This document shows positions 17,778 to 28,183 of a stretch of DNA of 64,000 nt, in pieces. Position 1 is the first letter of the stretch. Every line of letters begins with the position of its first letter. Location: positions 26,600 to 90,599 of the forward strand of contig NZ_CABVII010000026.1 in NCBI RefSeq assembly GCF_902497995.1, in the 5' to 3' direction. A program made the translations under genes and the position numbers. This stretch comes from Pseudomonas fluorescens. GTDB taxonomy: Bacteria > Pseudomonadota > Gammaproteobacteria > Pseudomonadales > Pseudomonadaceae. The notes beneath the pieces were generated by a model, which made no database searches, was not told where the DNA came from, and was given only the letters and a program-made list of their open reading frames with translations.

Positions 17778-19336
17778 CCGCCAAAGAGCAGAAGCGCCAA
17801 CCCATTTCCACCGGCTCGGAATGGACGTTCGAGCTGATCCAGGCCTATGACAAGGAAATCAGTCGCCTGGCGGCTCGTTATGCCCTGGATACGTATCCCA
17901 ACCAGATCGAAGTGATCACCGCCGAGCAGATGATGGACGCCTACGCCTCCGTCGGCATGCCGCTGGGCTATCACCATTGGTCCTACGGCAAACACTTCCT
18001 CAGCACCGAGAAATCCTACAGTCGCGGCCAGATGGGGCTGGCCTACGAGATCGTGATCAACTCGGACCCGTGCATCGCCTATCTGATGGAAGAAAACACC
18101 ATTTGCATGCAGGCACTGGTCGTCGCTCATGCCTGCTATGGGCATAACAGCTTCTTCAAGGGCAATTACCTGTTTCGCACCTGGACCGACGCCAGCTCGA
18201 TCATCGATTACCTGGTGTTTGCCAAGCAGTACATCATGCAGTGCGAAGAACGCCACGGCATCGACGCGGTAGAAGACCTGCTCGATTCCTGCCATGCGCT
18301 GATGAACTACGGCGTTGACCGCTACAAACGCCCCTATCCGATTTCGGCCGAGGAAGAACGTCGCCGACAAAAGGATCGGGAAGAACATCTGCAGAAACAG
18401 ATCAATGACCTGTGGCGCACCATTCCTAAAGGCGCGGACAAGTACAGCGACAAGGACAATGCACGCTTCCCCGCCGAACCTCAGGAAAATATCCTCTACT
18501 TCATCGAAAAACACGCACCATTGCTCGAGCCATGGCAACGGGAAATCGTGCGGATCGTGCGCAAGATCGCGCAGTATTTTTACCCGCAACGCCAGACTCA
18601 AGTGATGAACGAGGGGTGGGCCACCTTCTGGCATTACACCTTGATGAACGACCTGTATGACGAAGGCCTGGTGACCGACGGTTTCATGATGGAGTTTCTG
18701 ACGTCCCACACCAGTGTGGTCTACCAGCCCGGTTTCGACAGCCCCTACTACAACGGCATCAACCCCTACACCCTGGGTTTTGCCATGTACCGCGACATTC
18801 GGCGCATGTGTGAAAACCCGACCGAAGAGGACTATCGCTGGTTCCCTGAGATTGCCGGCACTGACTGGCTGTCGAGCATCAAGTTCGCCATGAGCAGCTT
18901 CAAGGATGAGAGTTTCATCCTGCAGTACCTGTCACCCAAGGTGATCCGCGACCTGAAGTTGTTCAGCATTCTCGATGACGATCAGAAAGAAGACCTGCTG
19001 GTCCCGGCGATTCACGACGAAGGGGGTTACCGCATCATCCGGGAAACCCTGGCGGCCCAGTACAACCTGGGCAATCGCGAACCCAACGTGCAGATCTACA
19101 GCATCGACCGGCGAGGCGACCGCTCCCTGACCTTGCGCCATCAGCAACACGACCGAAAACCGCTGGGTGAGTCCACAGAGGAAGTACTCAAGCACCTGCA
19201 TCGCCTCTGGGGCTTCGACATTCACCTGGAAACCTTGCAAGGCGACCAAGTGATGAAAACCCATCATGTTCCGCCCAGAGGCGAGCACAGCGAGGGAGAT
19301 TACGGCCGACTGGATCTGGCAGTCATCCATCTTTGA
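17774..19336 (+). CDS. SpoVR family protein
   Basis: 520 residues. Conserved SpoVR segments are present: YPNQIEVITAEQMMDAY, GMPLGYHHWSYGK, HACYGHNSFFKGNYLFRTW, MNEGWATFWHYT and INPYTLGFAMYRDI. The His/Glu-rich HxxxH-like pieces suggest a metal site, but the activity is unknown. It is related to Bacillus SpoVR and E. coli YcgB. It overlaps the DUF444 gene and ends the trio. Confidence 0.93.
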   Translation: MTAKEQKRQPISTGSEWTFELIQAYDKEISRLAARYALDTYPNQIEVITAEQMMDAYASVGMPLGYHHWSYGKHFLSTEKSYSRGQMGLAYEIVINSDPCIAYLMEENTICMQALVVAHACYGHNSFFKGNYLFRTWTDASSIIDYLVFAKQYIMQCEERHGIDAVEDLLDSCHALMNYGVDRYKRPYPISAEEERRRQKDREEHLQKQINDLWRTIPKGADKYSDKDNARFPAEPQENILYFIEKHAPLLEPWQREIVRIVRKIAQYFYPQRQTQVMNEGWATFWHYTLMNDLYDEGLVTDGFMMEFLTSHTSVVYQPGFDSPYYNGINPYTLGFAMYRDIRRMCENPTEEDYRWFPEIAGTDWLSSIKFAMSSFKDESFILQYLSPKVIRDLKLFSILDDDQKEDLLVPAIHDEGGYRIIRETLAAQYNLGNREPNVQIYSIDRRGDRSLTLRHQQHDRKPLGESTEEVLKHLHRLWGFDIHLETLQGDQVMKTHHVPPRGEHSEGDYGRLDLAVIHL

Positions 19337-19399
19337 TCCTGTTTCTGCCTCCGCAAGTTCGACGCAAAGGTTATTCTGTCGAGCTAACGGAGGTTTTTT

Positions 19400-20629
19400 A
19401 TGCAGATTTATAAAGTCGGTGGCGCCGTTCGCGATCGCCTACTGGGCAAACCTGTCACCGATATCGATTGGGTCGTGGTAGGCGCCACGACCGAAGAAAT
19501 GCTCGCCAAGGGCTTTCGCCCGGTGGGCGCGGACTTCCCGGTGTTTCTTCACCCCAAAAGCGGCGAGGAATACGCCCTCGCCCGGACCGAGCGAAAAAGC
19601 GGGCGCGGTTACGGCGGCTTCACCTTTCACGCCAGCCCCGAAGTCACCCTCGAAGAAGACTTGATCCGTCGCGATTTGACGATCAATGCCATGGCTGAAG
19701 ACGATCAACGGCATTTGACCGATCCCTACCAGGGTCAAAAAGATCTTGAGGCGCGTATCTTACGTCACGTTTCCCCCGCGTTCGCCGAAGATCCCCTAAG
19801 AGTTCTGCGTGTTGCACGTTTTGCGGCGCGTTACGCCGAATTGGGTTTTACCGTTGCGCCCGAAACACTGGAACTGATGCACCAACTCAGTGAGTCGGGC
19901 GAACTGCAAGCCTTGACCGCGGAGCGGAGCTGGAAGGAAATTTCTCGCGCACTGCTGGAAGATCAGCCACAGGTATTCATTGAAGTGCTGCGCGAGTGCG
20001 GCGCGCTTAAGGTGCTGATGCCGGAAATCGACGCACTGTTCGGCGTTCCGCAACCAGAAGCCCATCACCCTGAAATCGATACTGGCGTGCATACCTTGAG
20101 CGTGCTGGAGCAAGCAGCGCTGCACAAACAACCGCTGACCGTGCGCTGGGCCTGCCTGCTGCATGATCTGGGCAAGGGACTGACGCCCGAGGAGGACTGG
20201 CCTCGGCACATCGCCCATGAGCACAAGGGCCTGAAGCTGATCAAGGCGGTCAACGAACGCTTCAAGGCGCCGAGGGACTGCCAGGAACTGGCGTTGCTGG
20301 TGGGCGAATATCATACCCATGGCCATCGCGCCCTGGAGTTGAAGGCATCGACGTTGCTGGAGTTGCTGCAGAGTTTCGACATTTACCGTCGACCGCAGCG
20401 GTTCGAGGAATTTATCGCAGCGTGCGAAATGGACGCGCGTGGCCGCAAGGGGCTGGAGCAGAGAAGTTATCCACAGGCGGATTATTTGCGCGGGGCGGCC
20501 ACCGCGGCACGCAGCGTTGCTGTGCAGCCTTTGCTGGAGAAGGGTTTCAAGGGACCGGAGCTGGGCGAGGCAATCAAGCGTGAACGCCTCAAGGCACTGA
20601 AGGCTTACAAGGAGGCGGCGTCCGCCTGA
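19400..20629 (+). CDS. cca: multifunctional CCA tRNA nucleotidyltransferase
   Basis: 409 residues. It begins with the class II nucleotidyltransferase signature YKVGGAVRDRLLG, followed by DIDWVVVG (catalytic acidic pair) and the RRDLTINAMA motif. The C-terminal HD domain has WACLLHDLGKGLTPEEDWPRH and gives phosphatase and phosphodiesterase activities. It adds or repairs the 3' CCA of tRNAs. AACGGAGG precedes the ATG. Length matches the long HD-containing form. Confidence 0.95.
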   Translation: MQIYKVGGAVRDRLLGKPVTDIDWVVVGATTEEMLAKGFRPVGADFPVFLHPKSGEEYALARTERKSGRGYGGFTFHASPEVTLEEDLIRRDLTINAMAEDDQRHLTDPYQGQKDLEARILRHVSPAFAEDPLRVLRVARFAARYAELGFTVAPETLELMHQLSESGELQALTAERSWKEISRALLEDQPQVFIEVLRECGALKVLMPEIDALFGVPQPEAHHPEIDTGVHTLSVLEQAALHKQPLTVRWACLLHDLGKGLTPEEDWPRHIAHEHKGLKLIKAVNERFKAPRDCQELALLVGEYHTHGHRALELKASTLLELLQSFDIYRRPQRFEEFIAACEMDARGRKGLEQRSYPQADYLRGAATAARSVAVQPLLEKGFKGPELGEAIKRERLKALKAYKEAASA

Positions 20630-20633
20630 AAAG

Positions 20634-20700
20634 CTTCGCGGGCAAGCCTCGCTCCTACAGGTTGTTCACCGTACCTGTGGGAGCGGGCTTGCCCGCGAAG
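20634..20700. repeat. REPIN (short REP doublet)
   Basis: CTTCGCGGGCAAGCCTCGCT and inverted GAGCGGGCTTGCCCGCGAAG with only about 17 bases between the arms. It sits between the convergent cca and folK genes. Confidence 0.88.
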
Positions 20701-20712
20701 GCGTCATCCGCC

Positions 20713-21231
20713 TCACAACAAATTCGAAGGCGTCAGCTGCTCCCCACGCCACTCAAACGCCACCGGCGCCAACACCTGATCAATCCGCGCTTCACTCCAC
20801 AACGTCGCAAAGCTCTTGCCGACACCTGGATGCACACGATCGGGCGCAATCAGCGACAAAGGCCACAACACAAAGGCATTTTTCAGAATCTCCACCCGCG
20901 GCAGAATCAAACCATCGAAGTTGCCCACCAGATCGCCGAACAGCAGCACGTCGATATCCAGCGGCAAACCCTTGCGGTCCGGCGCGTAACGCCCGTTGTC
21001 CGCCTCAATGAATTTCAATCGACGGTCCAGCTCCACCAGCGGTAGATCGGTGTAAGCCGAGATCACGAAATTGAAAAACGGCCCGCTTTTGATCCCCACT
21101 GGCTGGCTTTCGAATACCGCCGAGCAGCGTATATCCACCAGGAAACCTGCCAAGGCTTCCAGCCCAGCCTGCAAATGGGACTCGCGCTCGATATTGCTGC
21201 CGAGCCCGAGATACACCTGAGTCAGCGACAT
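20713..21231 (-). CDS. folK: 2-amino-4-hydroxy-6-hydroxymethyldihydropteridine pyrophosphokinase
   Basis: 172 residues. It begins VYLGLGSNIERESHLQAGL; the motifs FFNFVISAYT, and DIDVLLFGD (acidic Mg2+/ATP site) are intact. It pyrophosphorylates 6-hydroxymethyl-7,8-dihydropterin in folate synthesis. It lies directly after folB and overlaps it by 10 bases, so consecutive pathway enzymes are coupled. Confidence 0.94.
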   Translation of the reverse strand: MSLTQVYLGLGSNIERESHLQAGLEALAGFLVDIRCSAVFESQPVGIKSGPFFNFVISAYTDLPLVELDRRLKFIEADNGRYAPDRKGLPLDIDVLLFGDLVGNFDGLILPRVEILKNAFVLWPLSLIAPDRVHPGVGKSFATLWSEARIDQVLAPVAFEWRGEQLTPSNLL

Positions 21232-21578
21232 CCGCGCTCGATCTCCACGCCCACACCACCCGTGGCAGCCGGGATTGCACCTGGCTTGGTCAGCTTGAGG
21301 CGCATCCAGGTGATGTTGAACTCACCCATCAGGACCTCAACCAGGCGCTCGGCAAACGTCTCGACCAGCTGGTACTGCGCCTGCTCGGCAAACGCCTGGA
21401 TGCGCGATGAAACGCTCGCGTAATCGAGCGCCAGGGTCAGGTCGTCACCGGCAGCGGCCGGGCGGTTATCCCAGGCGAAACTCAGATCAAGACGCAAGCA
21501 CTGTCGGATGCCTCGCTCCCAGTCGTAGGCACCAATCACGGTGTCGACTTCCAGGCCCTCGATAAACACTCTGTCCAA
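21222..21578 (-). CDS. folB: dihydroneopterin aldolase
   Basis: 118 residues from a TTG at 21578 (DRVFIEGLEVDTVIGAYDWE), chosen because GGAG lies 8 bases upstream and the family begins at this point. Conserved features are IGAYDWER, LDYASV and VETFAERL; the end KLTKPGAIPAA carries the family's KP motif. It makes 6-hydroxymethyldihydropterin from dihydroneopterin, the substrate of FolK. It is divergent from plsY across 74 bases. Confidence 0.92.
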   Translation of the reverse strand: MDRVFIEGLEVDTVIGAYDWERGIRQCLRLDLSFAWDNRPAAAGDDLTLALDYASVSSRIQAFAEQAQYQLVETFAERLVEVLMGEFNITWMRLKLTKPGAIPAATGGVGVEIERGCR

Positions 21579-21652
21579 GCACTTTTCTCCGCTACACGAC
21601 AAGGGCGCGATGCGCCGTTAGAATCAGGGCGTCCTCGCCCGGAATAGTTAGC

Positions 21653-22222
21653 ATGTTTTGGTTACTGGCGACCCTCGCCTACCTGCTCGGCTCTCTGTCC
21701 TTTGCCATTTTGCTCAGCCGCCTGACCGGTCACCCCGATCCGCGAATGAGTGGCTCGGGCAATGCCGGCGCCACCAACATGCTGCGCCTGGCCGGCAAAA
21801 AGCTCGCCACCCTGACCTTGCTCGGCGACCTCTGCAAGGGTCTGCTGCCAGTGTTGATCGCAGGTGCTGCGGGTCTTTCGCTGCAAGATCAGGCCTGGAT
21901 CGGCATCTGCGCCGTCATCGGCCACCTGTTCCCGTTGTACTTCCGCTTTCGCGGCGGCAAGGGTGTCGCCACCGCTGCCGGAATGTTACTGGGTCTCTAT
22001 CCGCCTGCGGCACTGCTGGCGGTCTGCGCCTGGCTGCTGACGTTCTACCTGACCCGCACCAGCTCGCTCGCCGCATTGATCGCCACGCCGCTGACCCTGC
22101 CATTGCTGGCCTGGCAAGAGCCGGCAGCACTGCTGCCCATGAGCGCGCTCACAGGGCTGATCGTCTGGCGTCATCGCGGCAATCTACGCGACCTGTTTGC
22201 CGGGCGCGAACGGCATTTTTAA
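21653..22222 (+). CDS. plsY: glycerol-3-phosphate acyltransferase PlsY
   Basis: 189 residues, highly hydrophobic with about five membrane helices (WLLATLAYLLGSLSFAILL at the start). The three cytoplasmic PlsY motifs are visible: GSGNAGATNMLR (about 37), RFRGGKGVATAAG (about 98) and TSSLAALIATPL (about 138). It transfers an acyl group from acyl-phosphate to glycerol-3-phosphate in phospholipid synthesis at the inner membrane. Confidence 0.94.
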   Translation: MFWLLATLAYLLGSLSFAILLSRLTGHPDPRMSGSGNAGATNMLRLAGKKLATLTLLGDLCKGLLPVLIAGAAGLSLQDQAWIGICAVIGHLFPLYFRFRGGKGVATAAGMLLGLYPPAALLAVCAWLLTFYLTRTSSLAALIATPLTLPLLAWQEPAALLPMSALTGLIVWRHRGNLRDLFAGRERHF

Positions 22223-22244
22223 TACCGCACGCGAACACCGCTCA

Positions 22245-23270
22245 TCACAGCGCCGACAATTGCTCCATCGGCCAGCGCGCCTGAACGCTGATCGCCAGGC
22301 TTTCATGCTGGCCAGCTTGCAAGCGCTGGCAACCGGCGAACGCAATCATCGCGCCATTATCCGTACAGAACTCCGGACGGGCATAAAACACATCGCCGCG
22401 CATGTCCCCGAGCATTTTCTCCAGGGAAGAGCGCAATGCCTTGTTGGCGCTGACGCCCCCAGCGATCACCAGACGCTTCATACCCGCCTGCTTCAGGGCA
22501 CGCTTGCACTTGATGGTCAAAGTCTCCACCACGGCCTGCTGGAACGCCAGCGAGATGTCGCAACGGGCTTGCTCACTGTCGTCCCCGGCGCTGACGCATT
22601 GCTGCCAGGTATTCAGGGCGAAGGTTTTCAAGCCGCTGAAGCTGAACGCCAGGCCGGGACGGTCACACATCGGACGCGGAAAAGTGAATCGCCCTGCAAC
22701 CCCTTGCTCCGCCAGACGCGCGATTTCCGGGCCGCCCGGATAATTGAGACCCATCATCTTCGCGGTCTTGTCGAACGCCTCACCGGCAGCGTCGTCAAGG
22801 GTCTCGCCCAAGAGCGTGTATTGACCGATACCATCGACCTGAACGAGCTGCGTATGACCACCCGACACCAACAAAGCGACGAACGGAAATTGCGGTGGTT
22901 GCTTCTCCAGCATGGGCGCCAGCAAATGGCCTTCCATGTGGTGCACCCCGAGAGCTGGAATGCCCCAGGCAAAGGCCAGCGCCTGAGCACAGGAAGCGCC
23001 CACCAACAGCGCCCCCACCAAGCCGGGACCCGCGGTATAGGCGATCGCATCGATCTCGGTCGGCACGCAGTCGGCTTCAGCCAACACCTGACGAATCAAG
23101 GGCAGCATACGTTTGACGTGGTCACGCGAAGCCAGCTCCGGCACCACTCCGCCATAGGCACGGTGCAGGTCGATCTGGCTGAACAGCGCGTCGGCCAGCA
23201 GGCCACGTTCACTGTCGTAAAGTGCGACACCGGTTTCGTCGCAGGAGGTTTCTAATCCCAGTACTAGCAT
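22245..23270 (-). CDS. tsaD: tRNA N6-adenosine threonylcarbamoyltransferase TsaD
   Basis: 341 residues of the Kae1/TsaD ASKHA fold: VLGLETSCDETGVALYD at the start, the metal-binding GVHHMEGHL (HMEGH, about 108) and LVSGGHTQLV (about 132). With TsaB, TsaE and threonylcarbamoyl-AMP from TsaC it makes t6A37 in ANN-decoding tRNAs. It is divergent from rpsU, the usual gene order in gammaproteobacteria. The gap to rpsU (199 bases) must carry the start of the macromolecular synthesis operon. Confidence 0.95.
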   Translation of the reverse strand: MLVLGLETSCDETGVALYDSERGLLADALFSQIDLHRAYGGVVPELASRDHVKRMLPLIRQVLAEADCVPTEIDAIAYTAGPGLVGALLVGASCAQALAFAWGIPALGVHHMEGHLLAPMLEKQPPQFPFVALLVSGGHTQLVQVDGIGQYTLLGETLDDAAGEAFDKTAKMMGLNYPGGPEIARLAEQGVAGRFTFPRPMCDRPGLAFSFSGLKTFALNTWQQCVSAGDDSEQARCDISLAFQQAVVETLTIKCKRALKQAGMKRLVIAGGVSANKALRSSLEKMLGDMRGDVFYARPEFCTDNGAMIAFAGCQRLQAGQHESLAISVQARWPMEQLSAL

Positions 23271-23469
23271 GGGTTTGCGCCTTGTTTAGGCTGAATTCGA
23301 AGGCGCGCATAATAGTCGCCACGTGATGTCCCGACTAGCGGTTTTCGATCAGAGGCTTTGCATTCCGAGCGATGAGGGGTTAACATCCGCAACCCTTAAA
23401 AACCGACGTCTTCAAGTGCTCTTTTGCCACGAGGATGTTGACCCCGGTAATGAATGAAGGTAGCTCTGG

Positions 23470-23685
23470 ATGCCAGCCGTCAAAGTAAAAGAGAACGAAC
23501 CCTTCGACGTAGCTCTGCGTCGTTTCAAGCGCTCCTGCGAAAAAGCCGGTGTACTGGCTGAAGTTCGTAGCCGCGAATTCTACGAGAAGCCGACTTCTGA
23601 GCGTAAGCGCAAAGCAGCAGCCGCTGTCAAGCGTCACGCCAAGAAAGTTCAGCGCGAACAGCGCCGCGCCGTTCGTCTGTACTAA
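23470..23685 (+). CDS. rpsU: 30S ribosomal protein S21
   Basis: 71 residues, highly basic: [20 protein letters not shown], then the Arg/Lys-rich tail [18 protein letters not shown]. It is the last protein to join the 30S platform and first gene of the rpsU-dnaG-rpoD operon. GAAGG lies upstream of the ATG. Confidence 0.97.
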
Positions 23686-24166
23686 TACACAGACGTTCAT
23701 AGCAAGCTTCTGCCAAGCCCGGCCCTCAGCCGGGCTAATGGCATTTGCGGAATACGCTTGATGCTTCACCGTCAAAGCCGCAGACGCGACCGAGACAAAC
23801 CTGCTTCACACGTCAGACCTGGCTCTTGCCAGCGGTGCACGTCTTTTCTGACGAGCCTTCCAAGGCTACTGACGAGCACACCCACTGATTCCTCTCACGA
23901 CGATCAGCCCAAGGCACCTCCTTGCGTGCCCGCTTATGAGCGATCCGAGACCATCATTGTGGTCGCAGCGGATTCAGCGCAACACTTTCAAATAGTCGAA
24001 TACTGATTGGCACTAACGTCAGTGGATTTTCGGCAGATACACTTCCCGATAGCGATAACGCAGACGACACCGGTCGAGCCGCACATTTTGCGCGCCTCAA
24101 ACAACGACCCGCGCTCGGCCGCCCTTCGTTATGGGTCCAAATTTCAGCGCAGATGACGAGAACGCC
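23686..24166 (+). other. 481-base rpsU-dnaG intergenic region with a stable hairpin
   Basis: A hairpin with an 8-bp perfect stem, AGCCCGGC-CCTCA-GCCGGGCT (23716-23736), follows rpsU by 30 bases. No T tract follows it, so read-through into dnaG is expected. In the equivalent E. coli gap a weak terminator and an RNase E site lower dnaG expression, so a similar role is plausible here. I see no believable gene in the rest; an 82-codon open frame at 23758-24006 lacks a ribosome-binding site and any family resemblance. Confidence 0.6.
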
Positions 24167-26146
24167 ATGGCCGGGCTAATTCCCCAGAGCTTCATTGACG
24201 ACCTTCTGAACCGCACCGACATCGTCGATGTGGTCAGCTCGCGCCTGCAAATGAAAAAGGCCGGCAAGAACTACACCGCCTGCTGCCCTTTTCACAAAGA
24301 AAAAACCCCGTCCTTCAGCGTCAGCCCCGACAAACAGTTCTATTACTGCTTCGGCTGCGGCGCTGGCGGCAATGCCCTCGGCTTCATGATGGACCACGAC
24401 AACCTGGATTTCATCCAGGCTGTCGAAGAACTGGCCAAGGCCGCCGGCATGGAAATTCCCCGCGAAGAAAGCGGCCGCCCGCACAAACCGCGGCAGCCGA
24501 CCGACTCGCCGCTATACCCGCTGCTCACGGCTACCGCCGACTTCTACCGCCAGGCCCTCAAAAGCCATCCATCGCGCAAAGCCGCTGTGGACTACTTGAA
24601 AGGTCGCGGGCTGACCGGCGAAATCGCCCGGGATTTCGGCCTCGGATTCGCCCCACCTGGCTGGGACAATCTGTTCAAGCACTTGAGCAGCGATACCCTG
24701 CAACAGAAAGCCATGGTCGATGCCGGGCTGTTGATCGAGAACGCCGAAACCGGCAAACGCTATGATCGTTTTCGCGATCGAGTAATGTTCCCGATCCGCG
24801 ACAGCCGCGGGCGTATTATCGCTTTCGGCGGCCGGGTTCTGGGCGACGACAAACCGAAATACCTGAATTCACCGGAAACTCCGGTATTTCACAAGGGCCA
24901 GGAACTCTATGGCCTTTATGAAGCGCGCAAGAACAACCGCAACCTCGACGAAATCATTGTCGTCGAAGGCTACATGGACGTCATCGCCCTGGCCCAGCAA
25001 GGTTTGCGCAATGCCGTAGCCACCCTGGGCACCGCCACCAGCGAAGAGCACTTGAAACGACTGTTTCGCGTCGTCCCCAACGTGCTGTTCTGCTTCGACG
25101 GCGACCAGGCTGGCCGCAACGCCGCATGGCGAGCGCTGGAAGCCACCCTGCCCTGCCTGCAGGACGGGCGTCGGGCACGTTTCCTGTTCCTGCCCGAGGG
25201 CGAAGATCCGGATACGCTGGTCCGCTCCGAAGGCACCGATGCGTTCCGCGCACGGATCAACCAGCACGCACAGCCGCTGGCGGATTATTTCTTCCAGCAA
25301 CTGACAGAAGAATCAGACCCGCGCTCACTCGAAGGCAAGGCCCACATGGCCACCCTCGCCGCGCCGCTGATCGACAAGGTCCCGGGTGCCAACCTGCGCA
25401 TCCTGATGCGCCAGCGCCTGAGCGAGATTACCGGGCTTAGTGGCGAAGCCGTGAGCCAGTTGGCGCATAGCGCTCCTCAGGATGCGCCACCGGCCTACGA
25501 TCCAGGCATCGATTACGACGCCATGCCGGACTACAGCGACTACCATCAGCCGCAGCCACAAGAGATGTACGTGCCGCAGCAGGAGTGGACGCCGAAGAAA
25601 CCAGGCGCCGGCGGCAAGAAATGGGACAAGAAACCGTGGGACAAGAATGGCAAGCGCGGCGGTGATCGCGATCAACATAGCGCGCCGCGCACGCCCATTG
25701 GCGTGGAAGCGCCGACACTGATCGCTCTTCGCACGCTCATCCATCACCCGGAACTGGCTGGCAAGGTAGAAACCGCCGATCACTTCGCCAATGAGAGCAA
25801 CACCTACGCGCAACTGTTGGTGGCCCTGATCGAAGCCGTGCAAAAAAATCCTAAGCTAAACTCAATCCAGTTGATGGCCCGATGGCACGGGACTGAGCAG
25901 GGACGTCTACTCAAGGCATTGGCTGAAAAGGAATGGCTGATTGAGGGCGGAAACCTTGAACAACAGTTTTTAGACACCATTACTAGGCTATCGGCAGGTC
26001 AACACACGGATAGCCTGGAAGCACTCATCAGAAAAGCAAGGCAGCCAGGATTGACCCCAGAGGAAGCAAATCAGATAGCAAATCAGATGCGCGACCTATT
26101 AAAACGCAATATGGCGACACCAAACCCGACCTCAACTGGCGCGTGA
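24167..26146 (+). CDS. dnaG: DNA primase
   Basis: 659 residues from the ATG at 24167 (MAGLIPQSFIDDLLNRTDIV). The N-terminal CHC2 zinc ribbon reads CCPFHKEKTPSF ... YYCFGCGAGG (about 40-65). The TOPRIM catalytic core includes VVEGYMDVIALAQ (about 265) and CFDGDQAGRNAA (about 306). A Pro/Lys/Gly-rich linker (about 440-510, KKPGAGGKKWDKKPWDK) leads to the C-terminal helicase-binding domain. It synthesises RNA primers at the replication fork with DnaB. The linker is longer and more basic than in E. coli. Confidence 0.96.
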   Translation: MAGLIPQSFIDDLLNRTDIVDVVSSRLQMKKAGKNYTACCPFHKEKTPSFSVSPDKQFYYCFGCGAGGNALGFMMDHDNLDFIQAVEELAKAAGMEIPREESGRPHKPRQPTDSPLYPLLTATADFYRQALKSHPSRKAAVDYLKGRGLTGEIARDFGLGFAPPGWDNLFKHLSSDTLQQKAMVDAGLLIENAETGKRYDRFRDRVMFPIRDSRGRIIAFGGRVLGDDKPKYLNSPETPVFHKGQELYGLYEARKNNRNLDEIIVVEGYMDVIALAQQGLRNAVATLGTATSEEHLKRLFRVVPNVLFCFDGDQAGRNAAWRALEATLPCLQDGRRARFLFLPEGEDPDTLVRSEGTDAFRARINQHAQPLADYFFQQLTEESDPRSLEGKAHMATLAAPLIDKVPGANLRILMRQRLSEITGLSGEAVSQLAHSAPQDAPPAYDPGIDYDAMPDYSDYHQPQPQEMYVPQQEWTPKKPGAGGKKWDKKPWDKNGKRGGDRDQHSAPRTPIGVEAPTLIALRTLIHHPELAGKVETADHFANESNTYAQLLVALIEAVQKNPKLNSIQLMARWHGTEQGRLLKALAEKEWLIEGGNLEQQFLDTITRLSAGQHTDSLEALIRKARQPGLTPEEANQIANQMRDLLKRNMATPNPTSTGA

Positions 26147-26160
26147 GGTCATAGCTCAGG

Positions 26161-26166
26161 TATAAT
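26161..26166 (+). promoter_or_regulatory. consensus -10 box upstream of rpoD
   Basis: A perfect TATAAT lies 48 bases before the rpoD ATG, inside the 67-base dnaG-rpoD gap. The sequence 17 bases upstream is GC-rich and not a recognisable -35, so it may depend on an activator or alternative sigma factor. It could give rpoD its own transcript in addition to the operon one. Confidence 0.5.
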
Positions 26167-26213
26167 CCTCGGCTTGTTTTTTGCCCGCCAAGACCTTCAG
26201 TGGATAGGGTGTT

Positions 26214-28061
<1,848 letters not shown>

Positions 28062-28065
28062 TCAC

Positions 28066-28099
28066 AAAACCCCCGGCCCAGGCCGGGGGTTTTGCTTTT
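28066..28099 (+). terminator. intrinsic terminator of rpoD
   Basis: AAAACCCCCGGCC pairs with GGCCGGGGGTTTT across a 2-base centre, followed by GCTTTTT, starting 4 bases after the rpoD stop. The near-perfect stem and T tract make it strong. Confidence 0.93.
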
Positions 28100-28183
28100 T
28101 GCAGATAAAATTTCCCACGCGTCACTCCCGCCTGATTGCCCGTCTACACTCGAAACATTCCCCCGTGCCGCAACGAGACCGTT